From: Methanoregula sp.
Lineage (GTDB): Archaea; Halobacteriota; Methanomicrobia; Methanomicrobiales; Methanospirillaceae
Reading direction: 5' to 3'
DNA: 45,801 nt
NCBI RefSeq assembly: GCF_003170075.1
Contig: NZ_PMZU01000028.1
Coordinates: 1-45,801 of the forward strand
The notes under the pieces were generated by a model. It was not told where the DNA came from. It made no database searches and worked only from the letters and a program-made list of their open reading frames with translations. The translations under genes and the position numbers were made by a program. Shown piece by piece: positions 1-8,432 of the stretch. Position 1 is the first letter of the stretch. Each line of letters starts with the position of its first letter.

Positions 1-1233
1 GATACTACCAAGTACCTTATTCATATCAGCCTCACCGCAGAGGGGGTGGTCGAGAAACCTGATGTAGTCGGTGCCATTTTCGGGCAGACTGAAGGGTTAC
101 TCGGCGAAGACCTTGACCTGCGGGATCTCCAGAGAACCGGGCGGGTCGGCAGAATTGACGTCCAGATAGCAAGTAAGAAAGGAGAGACGACCGGAGAAAT
201 ACTGATCTCCACTTCCCTCGACCGGGCAGAGACGGCAATTCTTGCTGCATCGCTTGAGACAATTGACCGCGTGGGGCCCTGCGTCGCACACGTGGCAGTG
301 AACACGATCGAAGACATCCGGGTCAGCAAGCGGAAGAAGATTGTCGAGCGTGCAAAGGAGATCCTCATCGAACGATTCGATGACGGGACGATAGACAGTG
401 ACGAACTCCTTGACGATGTCCGCCAGACGATGCGGGTCGAGAAGGTCGGAACGATCGGGGACGAAAAACTGCCGGCCGGTCCCAACGTCCTTGAGTCGGA
501 TGCAATTATTATTGTCGAGGGCCGGGCGGATGTCATCAACCTCCTGCGGTACGGCATCAAGAACGCGGTGGCCGTGGAGGGCACCAACATCCCCAAATCA
601 ATCGTCGACCTCTGCGAGAAGAAAACCACAACCGCGTTCTTCGATGGCGACCGGGGCGGGGAACTGATCCTGCGGGAACTCCTGCAGGTGGCAGACCTCG
701 ATTACGTCGCATTCTCCCCCCGGGGAAAGAGCGTCGAGGATATGACCAAAAAAGAGGTCATCAAGACATTGAGAAACAAGGTGCCGGTCGAGTACGTCCG
801 CGACCAGTACTTCGAGGACGCAGCCGAGCTCCCGGCAGATCTGTCCCGGCCACCCCGTGCGGTACCGGCTCCCGGTGAAGGAAATCGCAGCGACATGGTC
901 GCCCGGTCCGGCACGGGACAGAAGAGAGCAAAAGAGAGCGTGCCCAAAGTCCCGGTGACAATCCGGGATCATATGGAGGACGTGAAAGGCAGGAATGTCG
1001 CCCGGTTCCTGAACGAGGACATGGCGGTAATCAGGGAGATCCGGTCAGAAGAGGTTGAGAAAGCAGTGGAAACACTGGATGCACCGGCGGCCGGCCTCGT
1101 AGTTGACCGCACCGTCGATCAGAAACTGCTCGACCGGCTGGTCTGGAAAGGGTTTGAATATGTCGCAGCAACAGATTTTAAGGGAATTATAAAAAGACCG
1201 TTAAACATCCGGTTGATGAAAATGAGCTCGTAA
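1..1233 (+). CDS. dnaG: DNA primase DnaG, archaeal type (5' end missing)
   Basis: Archaeal DnaG carries a bacterial-type TOPRIM domain; it makes short RNA primers in vitro and is also known as a component of the archaeal exosome. The reading frame is open from base 1 ([15 protein letters not shown]...), so the true start lies a few codons upstream of the window. The TOPRIM signature is visible: the EGRAD glutamate codon at 517-519 and the DGD pair (codons at 643 and 649). An N-terminal alpha-helical region precedes it and a charged linker (about 880-960) precedes the C-terminal domain. The stop is TAA at 1231-1233. The family call is secure; only the first residues are missing. Confidence 0.95.
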   Translation, partial: DTTKYLIHISLTAEGVVEKPDVVGAIFGQTEGLLGEDLDLRDLQRTGRVGRIDVQIASKKGETTGEILISTSLDRAETAILAASLETIDRVGPCVAHVAVNTIEDIRVSKRKKIVERAKEILIERFDDGTIDSDELLDDVRQTMRVEKVGTIGDEKLPAGPNVLESDAIIIVEGRADVINLLRYGIKNAVAVEGTNIPKSIVDLCEKKTTTAFFDGDRGGELILRELLQVADLDYVAFSPRGKSVEDMTKKEVIKTLRNKVPVEYVRDQYFEDAAELPADLSRPPRAVPAPGEGNRSDMVARSGTGQKRAKESVPKVPVTIRDHMEDVKGRNVARFLNEDMAVIREIRSEEVEKAVETLDAPAAGLVVDRTVDQKLLDRLVWKGFEYVAATDFKGIIKRPLNIRLMKMSS

Positions 1234-1296
1234 AACCGGGCTCACACAAATTTATTTATGCAAGTTGCACCCCATGTAACACTTTGGAGTGGCAAT

Positions 1297-1578
1297 ATGC
1301 ACAAGGAAGAACTTATCACCCTTCACAAGATACTCTACGAAATCAAGGACGATTTTGAAGAAGCCAACCCTGATCTGAAGTTTTCCCAGTATAATGCCCT
1401 GAAGATTACACCTTCCCAGTTGCACAAGAGCAAGCTCGAGCACAAGTATGCCATCTTCGTGCTCGGGAACGAAATTGCAAATGCGATGAAAGATGTCGAT
1501 TATACCTCATCATCACGGATCTCGGCACGTATGAAGGACCTGGCGGAAAAGACGCTCAAGGAAATGGAATACGCCTGA
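1297..1578 (+). CDS. UPF0058 family protein
   Basis: A 93-residue protein, MHKEELITLHKILYEIKDDFEE..., matching the small all-helical UPF0058 family of methanogens and haloarchaea. Its function is unknown. An in-frame ATG exists at 1258, but the start at 1297 is chosen because family members begin MHK(D/E)EL and because GGAGTGG (1286-1292) sits a suitable distance upstream as a ribosome site. It follows dnaG by 63 bp with its own A/T-rich stretch (about 1249-1260), so it may have its own promoter. A T-rich tract follows the stop. Confidence 0.85.
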   Translation: MHKEELITLHKILYEIKDDFEEANPDLKFSQYNALKITPSQLHKSKLEHKYAIFVLGNEIANAMKDVDYTSSSRISARMKDLAEKTLKEMEYA

Positions 1579-1598
1579 ATTTTTCTTTGCTTTTTTGA
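1579..1598 (+). terminator. T-rich terminator after UPF0058 gene
   Basis: The stop codon is followed by TTTTTC and GCTTTTTTG runs, typical of archaeal U-tract termination. No strong hairpin is visible. Confidence 0.5.
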
Positions 1599-1766
1599 CC
1601 GTTATTATTGTATAGTGATGGAGGATTCGTGGTTGAATCTATCTGCCGTACAGGCATCTGCTGCACCGGAAATGAACGAACTGCTCTTTTAGGGCGTAAA
1701 ATCTTTTGCGAGGGAATTCCCGCGCGAGAGCATAACGCTAAATCCGAGCAGGTGCATCAATCGTTC

Positions 1767-2702
1767 ATGCGCTACTTCCCTGATCCGGATCAGGGCGTCG
1801 ATATCGGCGACGTTAACCGGGCTGTCGAGGCTGCATTTGCCGATCACGCGAACGGTCTCGTGCAGATGCCGCCCAAAGTCTACATTACCCTTCCGACAGG
1901 GGATTTCCGGACGATGCCGGCGTACCTTCCCTCGCAAAGGATCGCCGGGGTGAAGATCGTCAACGTCCACCCGGACAACCCGAAGGCGGGGCTCCCGACC
2001 GTGATGGCGCTGACGGTCATTCTCGATACGGCAACCGGCATGCCGACTGCCATCCTGAACGCGACCCGGCTCACGGACATGCGGACAGGGGCAGCCGGGG
2101 CAGTCGCCGCAAAATACCTTGCACCAAAAAAGGAGTGCGTGCTCGGGGTCATCGGCACCGGCCGCCAGGCAGAAGCACAGGTACGGGCTACCGCGCGGGA
2201 ACTTTCCCTCACCAGGGTCCGGGTCTGGAGCCGGAATCCTGCCCATGCCGAAGCGATGGCCGCTCGGCTCGCACCCCTTGATGCAGAAAGTGTATCCATA
2301 GAGAGAGCATGCGACTGCGACGTGCTCGTCACAACGACGCCGTCCCGCGCTCCCATCGTTAAAAGCGAATGAATCCACGAGGGCACGCACATCAACGCAA
2401 TTGGCGCAGATGCCCCCGGAAAAGAAGAACTTGACCCGGCAATCCTGCACCGGGCGCGGGTCTTCGTGGACGATCCGGCGCAGGCATTTCACTCGGGGGA
2501 AATAAACGTGCCCATCAGCAAGGGACTCTACCAGCCATGGATGATCGCCGGCACGATTGGCGAGGTTGTGATCGGCAGACGAAAGCGTGAACACCCGGAT
2601 GAGATCACGGTCTTTGACTCCACCGGGCTTGCCATCCAGGATCTTGCGATCGCATCGATCGCAATACGACAGGCAACCGGCATGGAACTGCCATTTTTGT
2701 GA
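1767..2702 (+). pseudogene. Alanine dehydrogenase / ornithine cyclodeaminase family gene with in-frame TGA
   Basis: The family uses NAD(P) in a Rossmann fold to deaminate alanine or ornithine or to reduce ketimines. The first 201 residues (MRYFPDPDQGVDIGDVNRAV...) include the conserved LNATRLTDMRTGAAGAVAAKYLAP segment and the dinucleotide loop GVIGTGRQAEAQ. At 2370-2372 a TGA interrupts VKSE-*-IHEGTHINAIGADAPGKEELDP. The same frame then stays open to TGA at 2700-2702 and encodes the conserved C-terminus (GEINVPISKG, VFDSTGLAIQDLAIAS). Family members usually have Trp here (EW-I-EGTHINAIGADAPG), so TGG to TGA is the simplest explanation. The start is uncertain: ATG 1767 or in-frame GTG 1752. 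It could be a pseudogene, a sequence error, or a read-through gene. Confidence 0.85.
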
Positions 2703-2975
2703 GGATGGGATCTTTCCGCAAGTTCACGTATGGATATTATGTGACCACGGAATATCCGAATGTAGACAAAAGGGAGTCTGAAATCCGGCAGGATTCTAAC
2801 AAACGTGGATCCGCGTTCACCGCATGGGGAGGTGGGGGGTCGCATGCACACAAAAGGTACCCCCCATGGGGGTCTCCTGTAATCTGCGGGTGATCAGCCA
2901 ACCCCTCCCCACTTTGCCTCTCGGGGTACCCCACCCCCCGGTTCCGGAATGTCCGACGTGGGCTGCTGGAGTTTA

Positions 2976-3026
2976 GTTGGATGTACATCCAACAGTCACA
3001 TGTACATCCAACTATCAGATGTACAT
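2976..3026. repeat. Three ATGTACAT sites at 19-bp spacing, the first in an 18-bp perfect palindrome
   Basis: ATGTACAT occurs at 2981-2988, 3000-3007 and 3019-3026, each exactly 19 bp after the last. The first lies inside the perfect palindrome GTTGGATGTACATCCAAC (2976-2993). The second keeps only the right arm (ATGTACATCCAAC, 3000-3012) and the third only the core. This resembles a cooperative operator array or a short tandem repeat. No gene start lies just downstream on either strand, so its target is unclear. Confidence 0.75.
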
Positions 3027-3175
3027 GTTACTCGCGCTTTTCGTGGTTGCAAGCTGCGCGGTCTTCATGGGGGTACCCCTCCAAGGTATGTTTTACACTG
3101 CGTGAGATGTACTGCTGCGCTCGGTACAACACTGCCATGGCAGGCAGGAAATGAAACCGGTAAAATCGTATTAAC

Positions 3176-3204
3176 AAAAATACCCCTAAAAAAGATTTGA
3201 AAAA
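3176..3204 (-). terminator. Poly-T terminator of the radical SAM gene
   Basis: Read on the minus strand, the stop codon at 3205 is followed by three T-runs (TTTTT, TTTTTT, TTTTT) within about 30 nt, a typical archaeal U-tract terminator. Confidence 0.55.
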
Positions 3205-4671
3205 TTACTGTGTCTCTTTTTTCGCGTGTTTCTTCCAGATCTGTTCCCGGTAGACCGGGCCGCTGTTGTAGGTACAGAACGGGATAAGTTTGCCATCCGG
3301 CGTCGCATAGTGGATGCAGCACCGCTGGACACGCTCGATATCGTAGTTGTACCGGTCCATGAAATGCATCGTGCCGATGAAGAGCGCGTTCCAGTGGAAC
3401 TCCCGCAGCGCATCGAAATTCTGGCCAATCAGCGTCTTTCCGATCAGTTTCCAGAACTCGGCCGTACTCCCTTTCTCGCCTTTCTTGAACGATGCGTGGA
3501 GTTCTTTGACACCCTCAAGCAGTGTCGCATACTTGTTGATGGTGCCACCTTTCTTGAGCTTGTTTGACATCTGTTCAATCGCTGCAAAGAGACTCTCCAC
3601 ATCGACCATCCGGGTTACCGGTGTCATCCCGTCCTTGGTTACAAAGACATAGGTTGCCGCCCCGCAGTGCTCGTGAGCCGTAAAGCGCACCTGCGGCCGG
3701 CCGGTATAGGCCTCCACCAGATCAGAAAACGGCAGCACGCAGGGAACCGGGTAAAAGTCGCTCTTCTTTAAGATGCCATTGGTCTGGGTCTCGATATCCC
3801 CGATAAGTTCGGGGATCGTGATCCGTTCCTTCTCGAGATCCTCATCCTTTGCCGCACCGGTGAATGCCACGGGCTGGAAGTTTACGCCTCTCACAATTGA
3901 GATATGATCTGCGGCAAATTTCAGGATCTCTCCAACCTCCTGATTATTTTTCCCCTTGATGATTGTCGGCACGAGCACCACGCCAACCCCGGCCTTATTC
4001 AGATTCTCCAGCGCTTTTAAGTGGATTTTTAAATACGGGTTTGTCGCAGGAGTGACACCATCGAAATGGAGATAGACCGTTGAGAGGCCGGCATCCTTGA
4101 GCTGCTGGGCAAGGACCGGGTTGTTTGCCAGTTTCACACCGTTTGTTGCGATCTGGACCTGAGGAAATCCCAGTTCCTTTGCCTTTTTAACGATATCGAC
4201 AAGGTCGTCCCGCATGGTCGGCTCGCCACCGGAGAACTGCACGGCAGGTGTCGGCACGGGCTTCTCATTTCGGAGCATCTGCATCATACTGACAATCTCG
4301 TCAAAACTCGGTTCGTACACAAACCCGCAGGCACGGGCATTGGCAAAACAGAAACTGCAGTCGAGATTGCACCGGTTGGTCAGGTCAATATTTGCAAGGA
4401 GCGTTCCCGAATGGTGGTTGCTGCACAGGCCACACGCGGTAGGACAATTATCCGAGGTCACCGTGTTCTGGGGATTGCTCACGCCGCGACCGATTACATC
4501 GTAATGTTCGAACCGGTGGTACATTTTAGGATCGGACCAGTAGACGTGCCGGAACTTCCCGTGCTCCGGGCACGTTCTTGCGATCCAGATCTTCCCCTCT
4601 TCTTCTACGATATCCGCTTCCAGGACTGCCCCACAGACAGGGCAAAGGCTGCGTGTTTTTTTGATCAACAT
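3205..4671 (-). CDS. Radical SAM protein, tetraether lipid synthase (Tes/MJ0619) type
   Basis: A 488-residue radical SAM enzyme with the layout of the MJ0619 family. An N-terminal metal-binding region has CPVC (C10, C13) and C34. It is followed by C76/C80/C83, the radical SAM motif CNLDCSFC (C101, C105, C108), the SAM-binding FSGGEPT, and a long C-terminal domain with further cysteines. MJ0619-type enzymes join two archaeol chains through a carbon-carbon bond to make tetraether (GDGT) membrane lipids; older annotation calls them pterin methyltransferases. The call is strengthened by the neighbour carS, transcribed away from a shared upstream region and also a membrane-lipid gene. Start ATG 4671 has GGGTGGA upstream. 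Exact substrate cannot be read from sequence; paralogues of this family exist. Confidence 0.8.
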   Translation of the reverse strand: MLIKKTRSLCPVCGAVLEADIVEEEGKIWIARTCPEHGKFRHVYWSDPKMYHRFEHYDVIGRGVSNPQNTVTSDNCPTACGLCSNHHSGTLLANIDLTNRCNLDCSFCFANARACGFVYEPSFDEIVSMMQMLRNEKPVPTPAVQFSGGEPTMRDDLVDIVKKAKELGFPQVQIATNGVKLANNPVLAQQLKDAGLSTVYLHFDGVTPATNPYLKIHLKALENLNKAGVGVVLVPTIIKGKNNQEVGEILKFAADHISIVRGVNFQPVAFTGAAKDEDLEKERITIPELIGDIETQTNGILKKSDFYPVPCVLPFSDLVEAYTGRPQVRFTAHEHCGAATYVFVTKDGMTPVTRMVDVESLFAAIEQMSNKLKKGGTINKYATLLEGVKELHASFKKGEKGSTAEFWKLIGKTLIGQNFDALREFHWNALFIGTMHFMDRYNYDIERVQRCCIHYATPDGKLIPFCTYNSGPVYREQIWKKHAKKETQ

Positions 4672-4702
4672 ATTGTATCCACCCGATGCAGCAATGACAG
4701 GA

Positions 4703-4735
4703 ATTTTTTTTGGCTATTTTTTTTGGCTATTTTTA
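4703..4735. repeat. 13-bp tandem repeat in the tes/carS divergent promoter
   Basis: ATTTTTTTTGGCT is repeated perfectly at 4703-4715 and 4716-4728, followed by a partial third unit (ATTTTTA). It lies 32 to 64 bp upstream of the tes-like start and inside the region that must hold both promoters. T8 runs make copy number prone to slippage. Confidence 0.8.
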
Positions 4736-4815
4736 GTAACCTTAATCTTTTTATCTGCTCTTTATTAGAGATATTGGAGTGCAACATTATTAGTGCTGAG
4801 TCATTCATAATACCA

Positions 4816-5349
4816 TTGCTCTCGACACTGCTCGCCGCATTCTGGATCATGGTTCCTGCCTATGTCCCAAACCCCGTCGCTGCACTCTGCGGTGGCGGGA
4901 CACCGATAGACTTTAACAAAAACTATTCCGACGGCCGCAGGCTCCTTGGTGACGGCAAGACGTACCGGGGTCTCATATGCGGTGTGATTGCCGGCATCGC
5001 AGTTGGGGCATTGCAGATCTGGCTCGCCGGTACCTATGGCTGGACATTCCTGCCGCAGCACACGGCAGCCTCGATCGTCCTCCTCTCGCTCGGGGCACTC
5101 CTTGGGGACATGGGAAAGAGTTTTATAAAAAGGCGGCTTGGGAAAAACCGGGGAGATTCATGGCTGATCGCCGACCAGTATGACCTGGTTGCCGGTGCCT
5201 TTGCCCTGATGCTTGTCTTTGACCCCTCATGGCTCTTCTCAAACATTACGCTGCCCGTCCTCATTGTTATTCTTATCCTGACACCCATCCTCCACCGTAC
5301 GGTCAACATCATCGGGTATCTGTGCGGTGTCAAGAAGGAACCCTGGTGA
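4816..5349 (+). CDS. carS: CDP-archaeol synthase (CarS)
   Basis: Integral membrane enzyme that transfers CMP from CTP to digeranylgeranylglyceryl phosphate, giving the CDP-activated precursor of archaeal polar lipids. Family features are clear: VPAYVPNPVAALCGGGTPID at the N-terminus, DGRRLLGDGKTYRG, several hydrophobic helices, and GDMGKSFIKRRLGKNRGDSW in the second half, ending in a helix plus short polar tail. The start is uncertain. The helix before VPAYVPN is needed for the family length, and no ATG precedes it in frame, so I use TTG 4816; TTG 4774 and ATG 4849 are alternatives. It is followed after 6 bp by pyrE, suggesting co-transcription. Confidence 0.9.
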   Translation: MLSTLLAAFWIMVPAYVPNPVAALCGGGTPIDFNKNYSDGRRLLGDGKTYRGLICGVIAGIAVGALQIWLAGTYGWTFLPQHTAASIVLLSLGALLGDMGKSFIKRRLGKNRGDSWLIADQYDLVAGAFALMLVFDPSWLFSNITLPVLIVILILTPILHRTVNIIGYLCGVKKEPW

Positions 5350-5355
5350 ACACCC

Positions 5356-5859
5356 ATGAATGCACTCGCAGATCTTCTTATCAAGCACAAGGCCATCGAG
5401 TTCGGTGACTTTACCCTTGCTTCCGGCGCAAAGAGCCGGTACTATGTCGATGTGAAAACCGCGGTGACGCATCCTGAATTTCTTGCGGCGATAGCACAGG
5501 AGATAGTAAAAAGGTACGACTTTGATGTCGTGGCCGGGGTTGCCGTCGGGGGGGTGCCACTGGCGGTCGCAACGGCGCTTGCCGCTCAAAAACCCTTTGC
5601 AATCATACGGGCAGAAGAGAAAGACCATGGCAAGAAGTCGTTGATCATCGGAGATATAAATGGAAAGGATGTCCTCCTTGTTGAGGATGTCACCACGTCG
5701 GGTGGATCGGCCCTCTACGGGATTTCTACGCTGCGGAACGCGGGCGCACGGGCTGACCGTGTTGTCACAGTGGTCGACCGGGAGCAGGGCGCAGCGGCAA
5801 CATTAAAAAAGCAGGCCATCGATCTCTGCCCACTTGTCCGGGTCAGCGAGATTCTCTGA
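5356..5859 (+). CDS. pyrE: Orotate phosphoribosyltransferase
   Basis: Converts orotate and PRPP to OMP, the fifth step of UMP synthesis. The 167-residue length is normal for the archaeal form. The PRPP-binding signature is VLLVEDVTTSGGSA (residues 106-119); the phosphate/orotate loop KSRYYVDVK lies near residue 26; and VVAGVAVGGVPLA contacts pyrophosphate. GGTGA at 5346-5350, overlapping the carS stop, provides the ribosome site, so translation is probably coupled. UMP/CTP supply links logically to CarS, which consumes CTP. Confidence 0.95.
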   Translation: MNALADLLIKHKAIEFGDFTLASGAKSRYYVDVKTAVTHPEFLAAIAQEIVKRYDFDVVAGVAVGGVPLAVATALAAQKPFAIIRAEEKDHGKKSLIIGDINGKDVLLVEDVTTSGGSALYGISTLRNAGARADRVVTVVDREQGAAATLKKQAIDLCPLVRVSEIL

Positions 5860-5880
5860 CTCATACCCCCGAAGCGTAAA

Positions 5881-5890
5881 CCATTTTTAA
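5881..5890 (+). promoter_or_regulatory. TATA box of purD-argF
   Basis: CATTTTTAA (5882-5890) is centred about 26 bp before the ATG at 5912, so the transcript should start at or within a few bases of the purD start codon. Confidence 0.5.
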
Positions 5891-5911
5891 CAACAAGAAC
5901 CCATGTGATGG

Positions 5912-7201
5912 ATGATGAAGATCCTCGTTGTTGGTGGCGGAGGACGGGAACATGCCATAGCATCTGCGCTCTCCCGAAACAGCGAGACTGAAATCTATTC
6001 CGTAATGGCAAGGAAGAACCCTGGTATTGCCCGGATCGCAAAGAAGATCTGCCTCACAAAAGAGACGGATCTCGCCCGGATCGTGGCGTTTTCCAGAGAG
6101 ACCGGGGTCACCCATGCGTTCATCGGCCCCGAAGCCCCGCTTGAGGCCGGCGTGGTTGACCGGCTTTCCGCGGCGGGGGTGGCGTGCGTCGGCCCGACAA
6201 AAGCGGCGGCACGTATCGAAACCGACAAGGCGTTCTGCCGGGACTTAATGACGCACCATCATATCAGCGGCAACCCGGCCTACCGGGTCTTCCACAATGC
6301 GGCTGATGCTATCGCGTTTGTGAAGGACCATAACAGGGATCTGGCGATCAAGCCCATCGGCCTCACCGGGGGGAAAGGTGTCCGGATCATGGGAGAGCAG
6401 GTGGATCTTGCCGGTGCCATCGACTACATTCAACAGATCAAGGGGGAAGTTGTTCTCGAAGAACGACTCAAAGGCGAGGAGTTTACTCTTCAGGCATTTG
6501 TCGACGGGTCTCATATCATCCCCATGCCGCTCGTGCAGGATCACAAAAGGGCCTTTGACGGAGACACCGGGCCCAACACCGGGGGAATGGGGTCGTACAC
6601 GATGCCGGATCATATGCTCCCCTTTGTGAGCAGGAAGGATTACACCGCCGCCCTCTCCATCATGGCCGAGGTCATCACCGCGATGGCAAAAGACGGGTAT
6701 CCCTACAAGGGTGTCCTGTACGGCCAGTTCATGAATACGTCAGAAGGACCCAAGGTAATAGAGTTCAACGCCCGGTTCGGGGATCCTGAAGCAATGAATG
6801 TGCTCACGCTTCTCTCCTCAGATCTCTGCGATGCGGTCACCGGGGTCACGGACGGAACGCTCTCCGCATCGAAAGTCACCTTTGAGCACGCGGCAACGGT
6901 CTGTAAGTACCTTGTGCCCGAGGGCTATCCTGCTGCCCCAAAGGTCGGAAGACCACTTAACCTGGGGGAGACCGGCGGCGCTATCCTCTATTATGCAAAC
7001 GTAGAAGTTCGGGACGGCAGGCTTTTTACGCTCACGTCCCGGACGCTCGCGTTTGTGGGGAAGGCGGGTACCCTTGCCACGGCAGAACGCATCGCGGAGC
7101 AGGCGGCTTCGGCCGTGCAGGGAAGCGTCCACCACCGCCGCGATATCGGGACACAGGCGCTGCTCGACCGGCGGATCGCTCATATGAAGGAGCTGCAATG
7201 A
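5912..7201 (+). CDS. purD: Phosphoribosylamine-glycine ligase
   Basis: ATP-grasp enzyme that joins glycine to phosphoribosylamine (second step of IMP synthesis). The 429-residue protein has the N-terminal [16 protein letters not shown] loop, the ATP-grasp core with [11 protein letters not shown] and [14 protein letters not shown], the signature [14 protein letters not shown], and the metal site [12 protein letters not shown]. Two ATGs are adjacent (5912, 5915); I take the first, and a TATA box about 26 bp upstream fits a near-leaderless message. Its stop overlaps the argF start (ATGA), so the two are one operon. Confidence 0.95.
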   Translation: MMKILVVGGGGREHAIASALSRNSETEIYSVMARKNPGIARIAKKICLTKETDLARIVAFSRETGVTHAFIGPEAPLEAGVVDRLSAAGVACVGPTKAAARIETDKAFCRDLMTHHHISGNPAYRVFHNAADAIAFVKDHNRDLAIKPIGLTGGKGVRIMGEQVDLAGAIDYIQQIKGEVVLEERLKGEEFTLQAFVDGSHIIPMPLVQDHKRAFDGDTGPNTGGMGSYTMPDHMLPFVSRKDYTAALSIMAEVITAMAKDGYPYKGVLYGQFMNTSEGPKVIEFNARFGDPEAMNVLTLLSSDLCDAVTGVTDGTLSASKVTFEHAATVCKYLVPEGYPAAPKVGRPLNLGETGGAILYYANVEVRDGRLFTLTSRTLAFVGKAGTLATAERIAEQAASAVQGSVHHRRDIGTQALLDRRIAHMKELQ

Positions 7202-8109
7202 AGAAAGATTTCCTTTCAATCCTGGATATCACCAAAACGGAACTTGACGAGATCATTTCCGGCGCCGAGCGCCTCAAGCGCCAGAAGCGGGCGGGAGTAC
7301 CCCACGAACTGCTGCGGGGCATGTCCCTTGCAATGATCTTCGAGAAGTCCTCCACCCGGACGCATATCTCGTTCGAAGTAGGCATGCATGAACTTGGCGG
7401 CCATGCGCTCTTCTTAAACGCAAAGGATCTCCAGATAGGAAGGGGTGAGGAGATCCGTGATACTGCACGGGTCGCATCACGTTACGTATCTGCCGTGATG
7501 ATCCGCGCCTACCGGCACAGCACGGTCGAGGAACTGGCGGAAAACGCCACGATCCCGGTTATCAACGGGCTCTCCGACCGCGAGCACCCCTGCCAGATTC
7601 TCGCCGATATCCTGACCATCAGGGAGCATTTCGGGGATATCAGGGATCTCAGCGTCGCATGGGTTGGAGACGGAAATAACGTCTGTAATTCCCTTGTTCT
7701 CTCATCTGCCCTCACCGGCATGGCGGTCACTGTGGCAAGCCCGAAAGGATACGAGGTGGCACCGGAGTTGATAGAAAAGGCACGGAGCCTTGGGGGCAAG
7801 GTAACTACGGCAAAAACTCCCGAGGCGGCCGCAAAAGACGCACACGTAATCGTCACCGACACGTGGATCTCGATGGGAGACGAGGCAGAACGGGAAAAAC
7901 GGCTTGCCGCCTTCCACGGGTTCACGGTAAACGACCAGCTTCTCAGACACGCCGCCCCGGATGTCCGGGTGCTCCACTGCCTGCCCGCTCACCGGGGCGA
8001 GGAGATCACCGGCGATGTGCTCGATGGCCCGCAGAGTCTCGTGTGGGACGAAGCAGAGAACCGGCTCCACGCCCAGAAAGCACTGCTGGTAAAACTCCTC
8101 AAAAAATAA
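7198..8109 (+). CDS. argF: Ornithine carbamoyltransferase
   Basis: Makes citrulline from ornithine and carbamoyl phosphate in arginine synthesis. The 303-residue protein shows the carbamoyl-phosphate motif STRT (residues 52-55), HPCQ for carbamoyl binding, DGNNV and the ornithine loop [10 protein letters not shown] near the C-terminus, which together separate it from aspartate carbamoyltransferase. The start overlaps purD by 4 bp (ATGA). Its substrate is made by carAB in this window, and its product goes to argG. Confidence 0.95.
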   Translation: MKKDFLSILDITKTELDEIISGAERLKRQKRAGVPHELLRGMSLAMIFEKSSTRTHISFEVGMHELGGHALFLNAKDLQIGRGEEIRDTARVASRYVSAVMIRAYRHSTVEELAENATIPVINGLSDREHPCQILADILTIREHFGDIRDLSVAWVGDGNNVCNSLVLSSALTGMAVTVASPKGYEVAPELIEKARSLGGKVTTAKTPEAAAKDAHVIVTDTWISMGDEAEREKRLAAFHGFTVNDQLLRHAAPDVRVLHCLPAHRGEEITGDVLDGPQSLVWDEAENRLHAQKALLVKLLKK

Positions 8110-8143
8110 AATATGATCCCGCGGTATCGGGAGTTAGAGGGGT

Positions 8144-8419
8144 TTATTCCCCGATAAACGTGCGGACTCTTTCGATCATATATTTTTCAATCTGTTCTGC
8201 AACTTCGCGCCGGGCACGGAAGGCCAGAAGTTCCCGTTCATCACCGTCCATATTGGCAAAGCTGAGTTTCTCTTTACGTTCCACCACTTCAACATCGAAC
8301 TTTTTTACCACATCGAAAATCACGGAACGTGGTACTCCCGGGGGTATGATAACGTCAAAGAGCGGTTCTTCCTCTGTCTGTCTGCCATCGTTCTGCTCGT
8401 TACTTATCTTGTCTGACAT
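8144..8419 (-). CDS. Small conserved protein behind methanogenesis marker 14
   Basis: A 91-residue acidic protein, MSDKISNEQNDGRQTEEEPLF..., with a polar N-terminus and a folded part from about residue 20 (DVIIPPGVPRSVIFDVVKKF, then GDERELLAFRARREVAEQIEKYMIERV). I do not recognise the family. ATG 8419 is preferred over in-frame GTG 8428 because AGGA lies about 10 nt before the ATG but only 2 nt before the GTG. It starts 13 bp after the marker 14 stop on the same strand, so the two are almost certainly co-transcribed and may work together. It converges with argF. Confidence 0.75.
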   Translation of the reverse strand: MSDKISNEQNDGRQTEEEPLFDVIIPPGVPRSVIFDVVKKFDVEVVERKEKLSFANMDGDERELLAFRARREVAEQIEKYMIERVRTFIGE

Positions 8420-8432
8420 GGTTGACACATTC

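Larger units (their letters stand above)
2703..3204. other. Gene-free stretch with GC palindromes and phased ATGTACAT sites
   Basis: About 500 bp between convergent genes. I find no credible protein: the open frames have no family look and run through repeats. It holds C/G-run palindromes at 2861-2872 (CCCCCATGGGGG), 2923-2932 and 3070-3079 (both GGGGTACCCC), then the ATGTACAT triplet at 2976-3026, and ends in T-runs that serve the radical SAM gene on the other strand. Confidence 0.7.

Noticed and set aside
2370-2372. TGA as selenocysteine or general recoding
   Set aside because: The family has Trp here, not Cys; no selenocysteine-insertion hairpin was recognised; and many genes in the window use TGA as a normal stop.
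2949-3200. 83-codon plus-strand frame across the ATGTACAT sites
   Set aside because: It translates repeats, has no ribosome site, and resembles no family.
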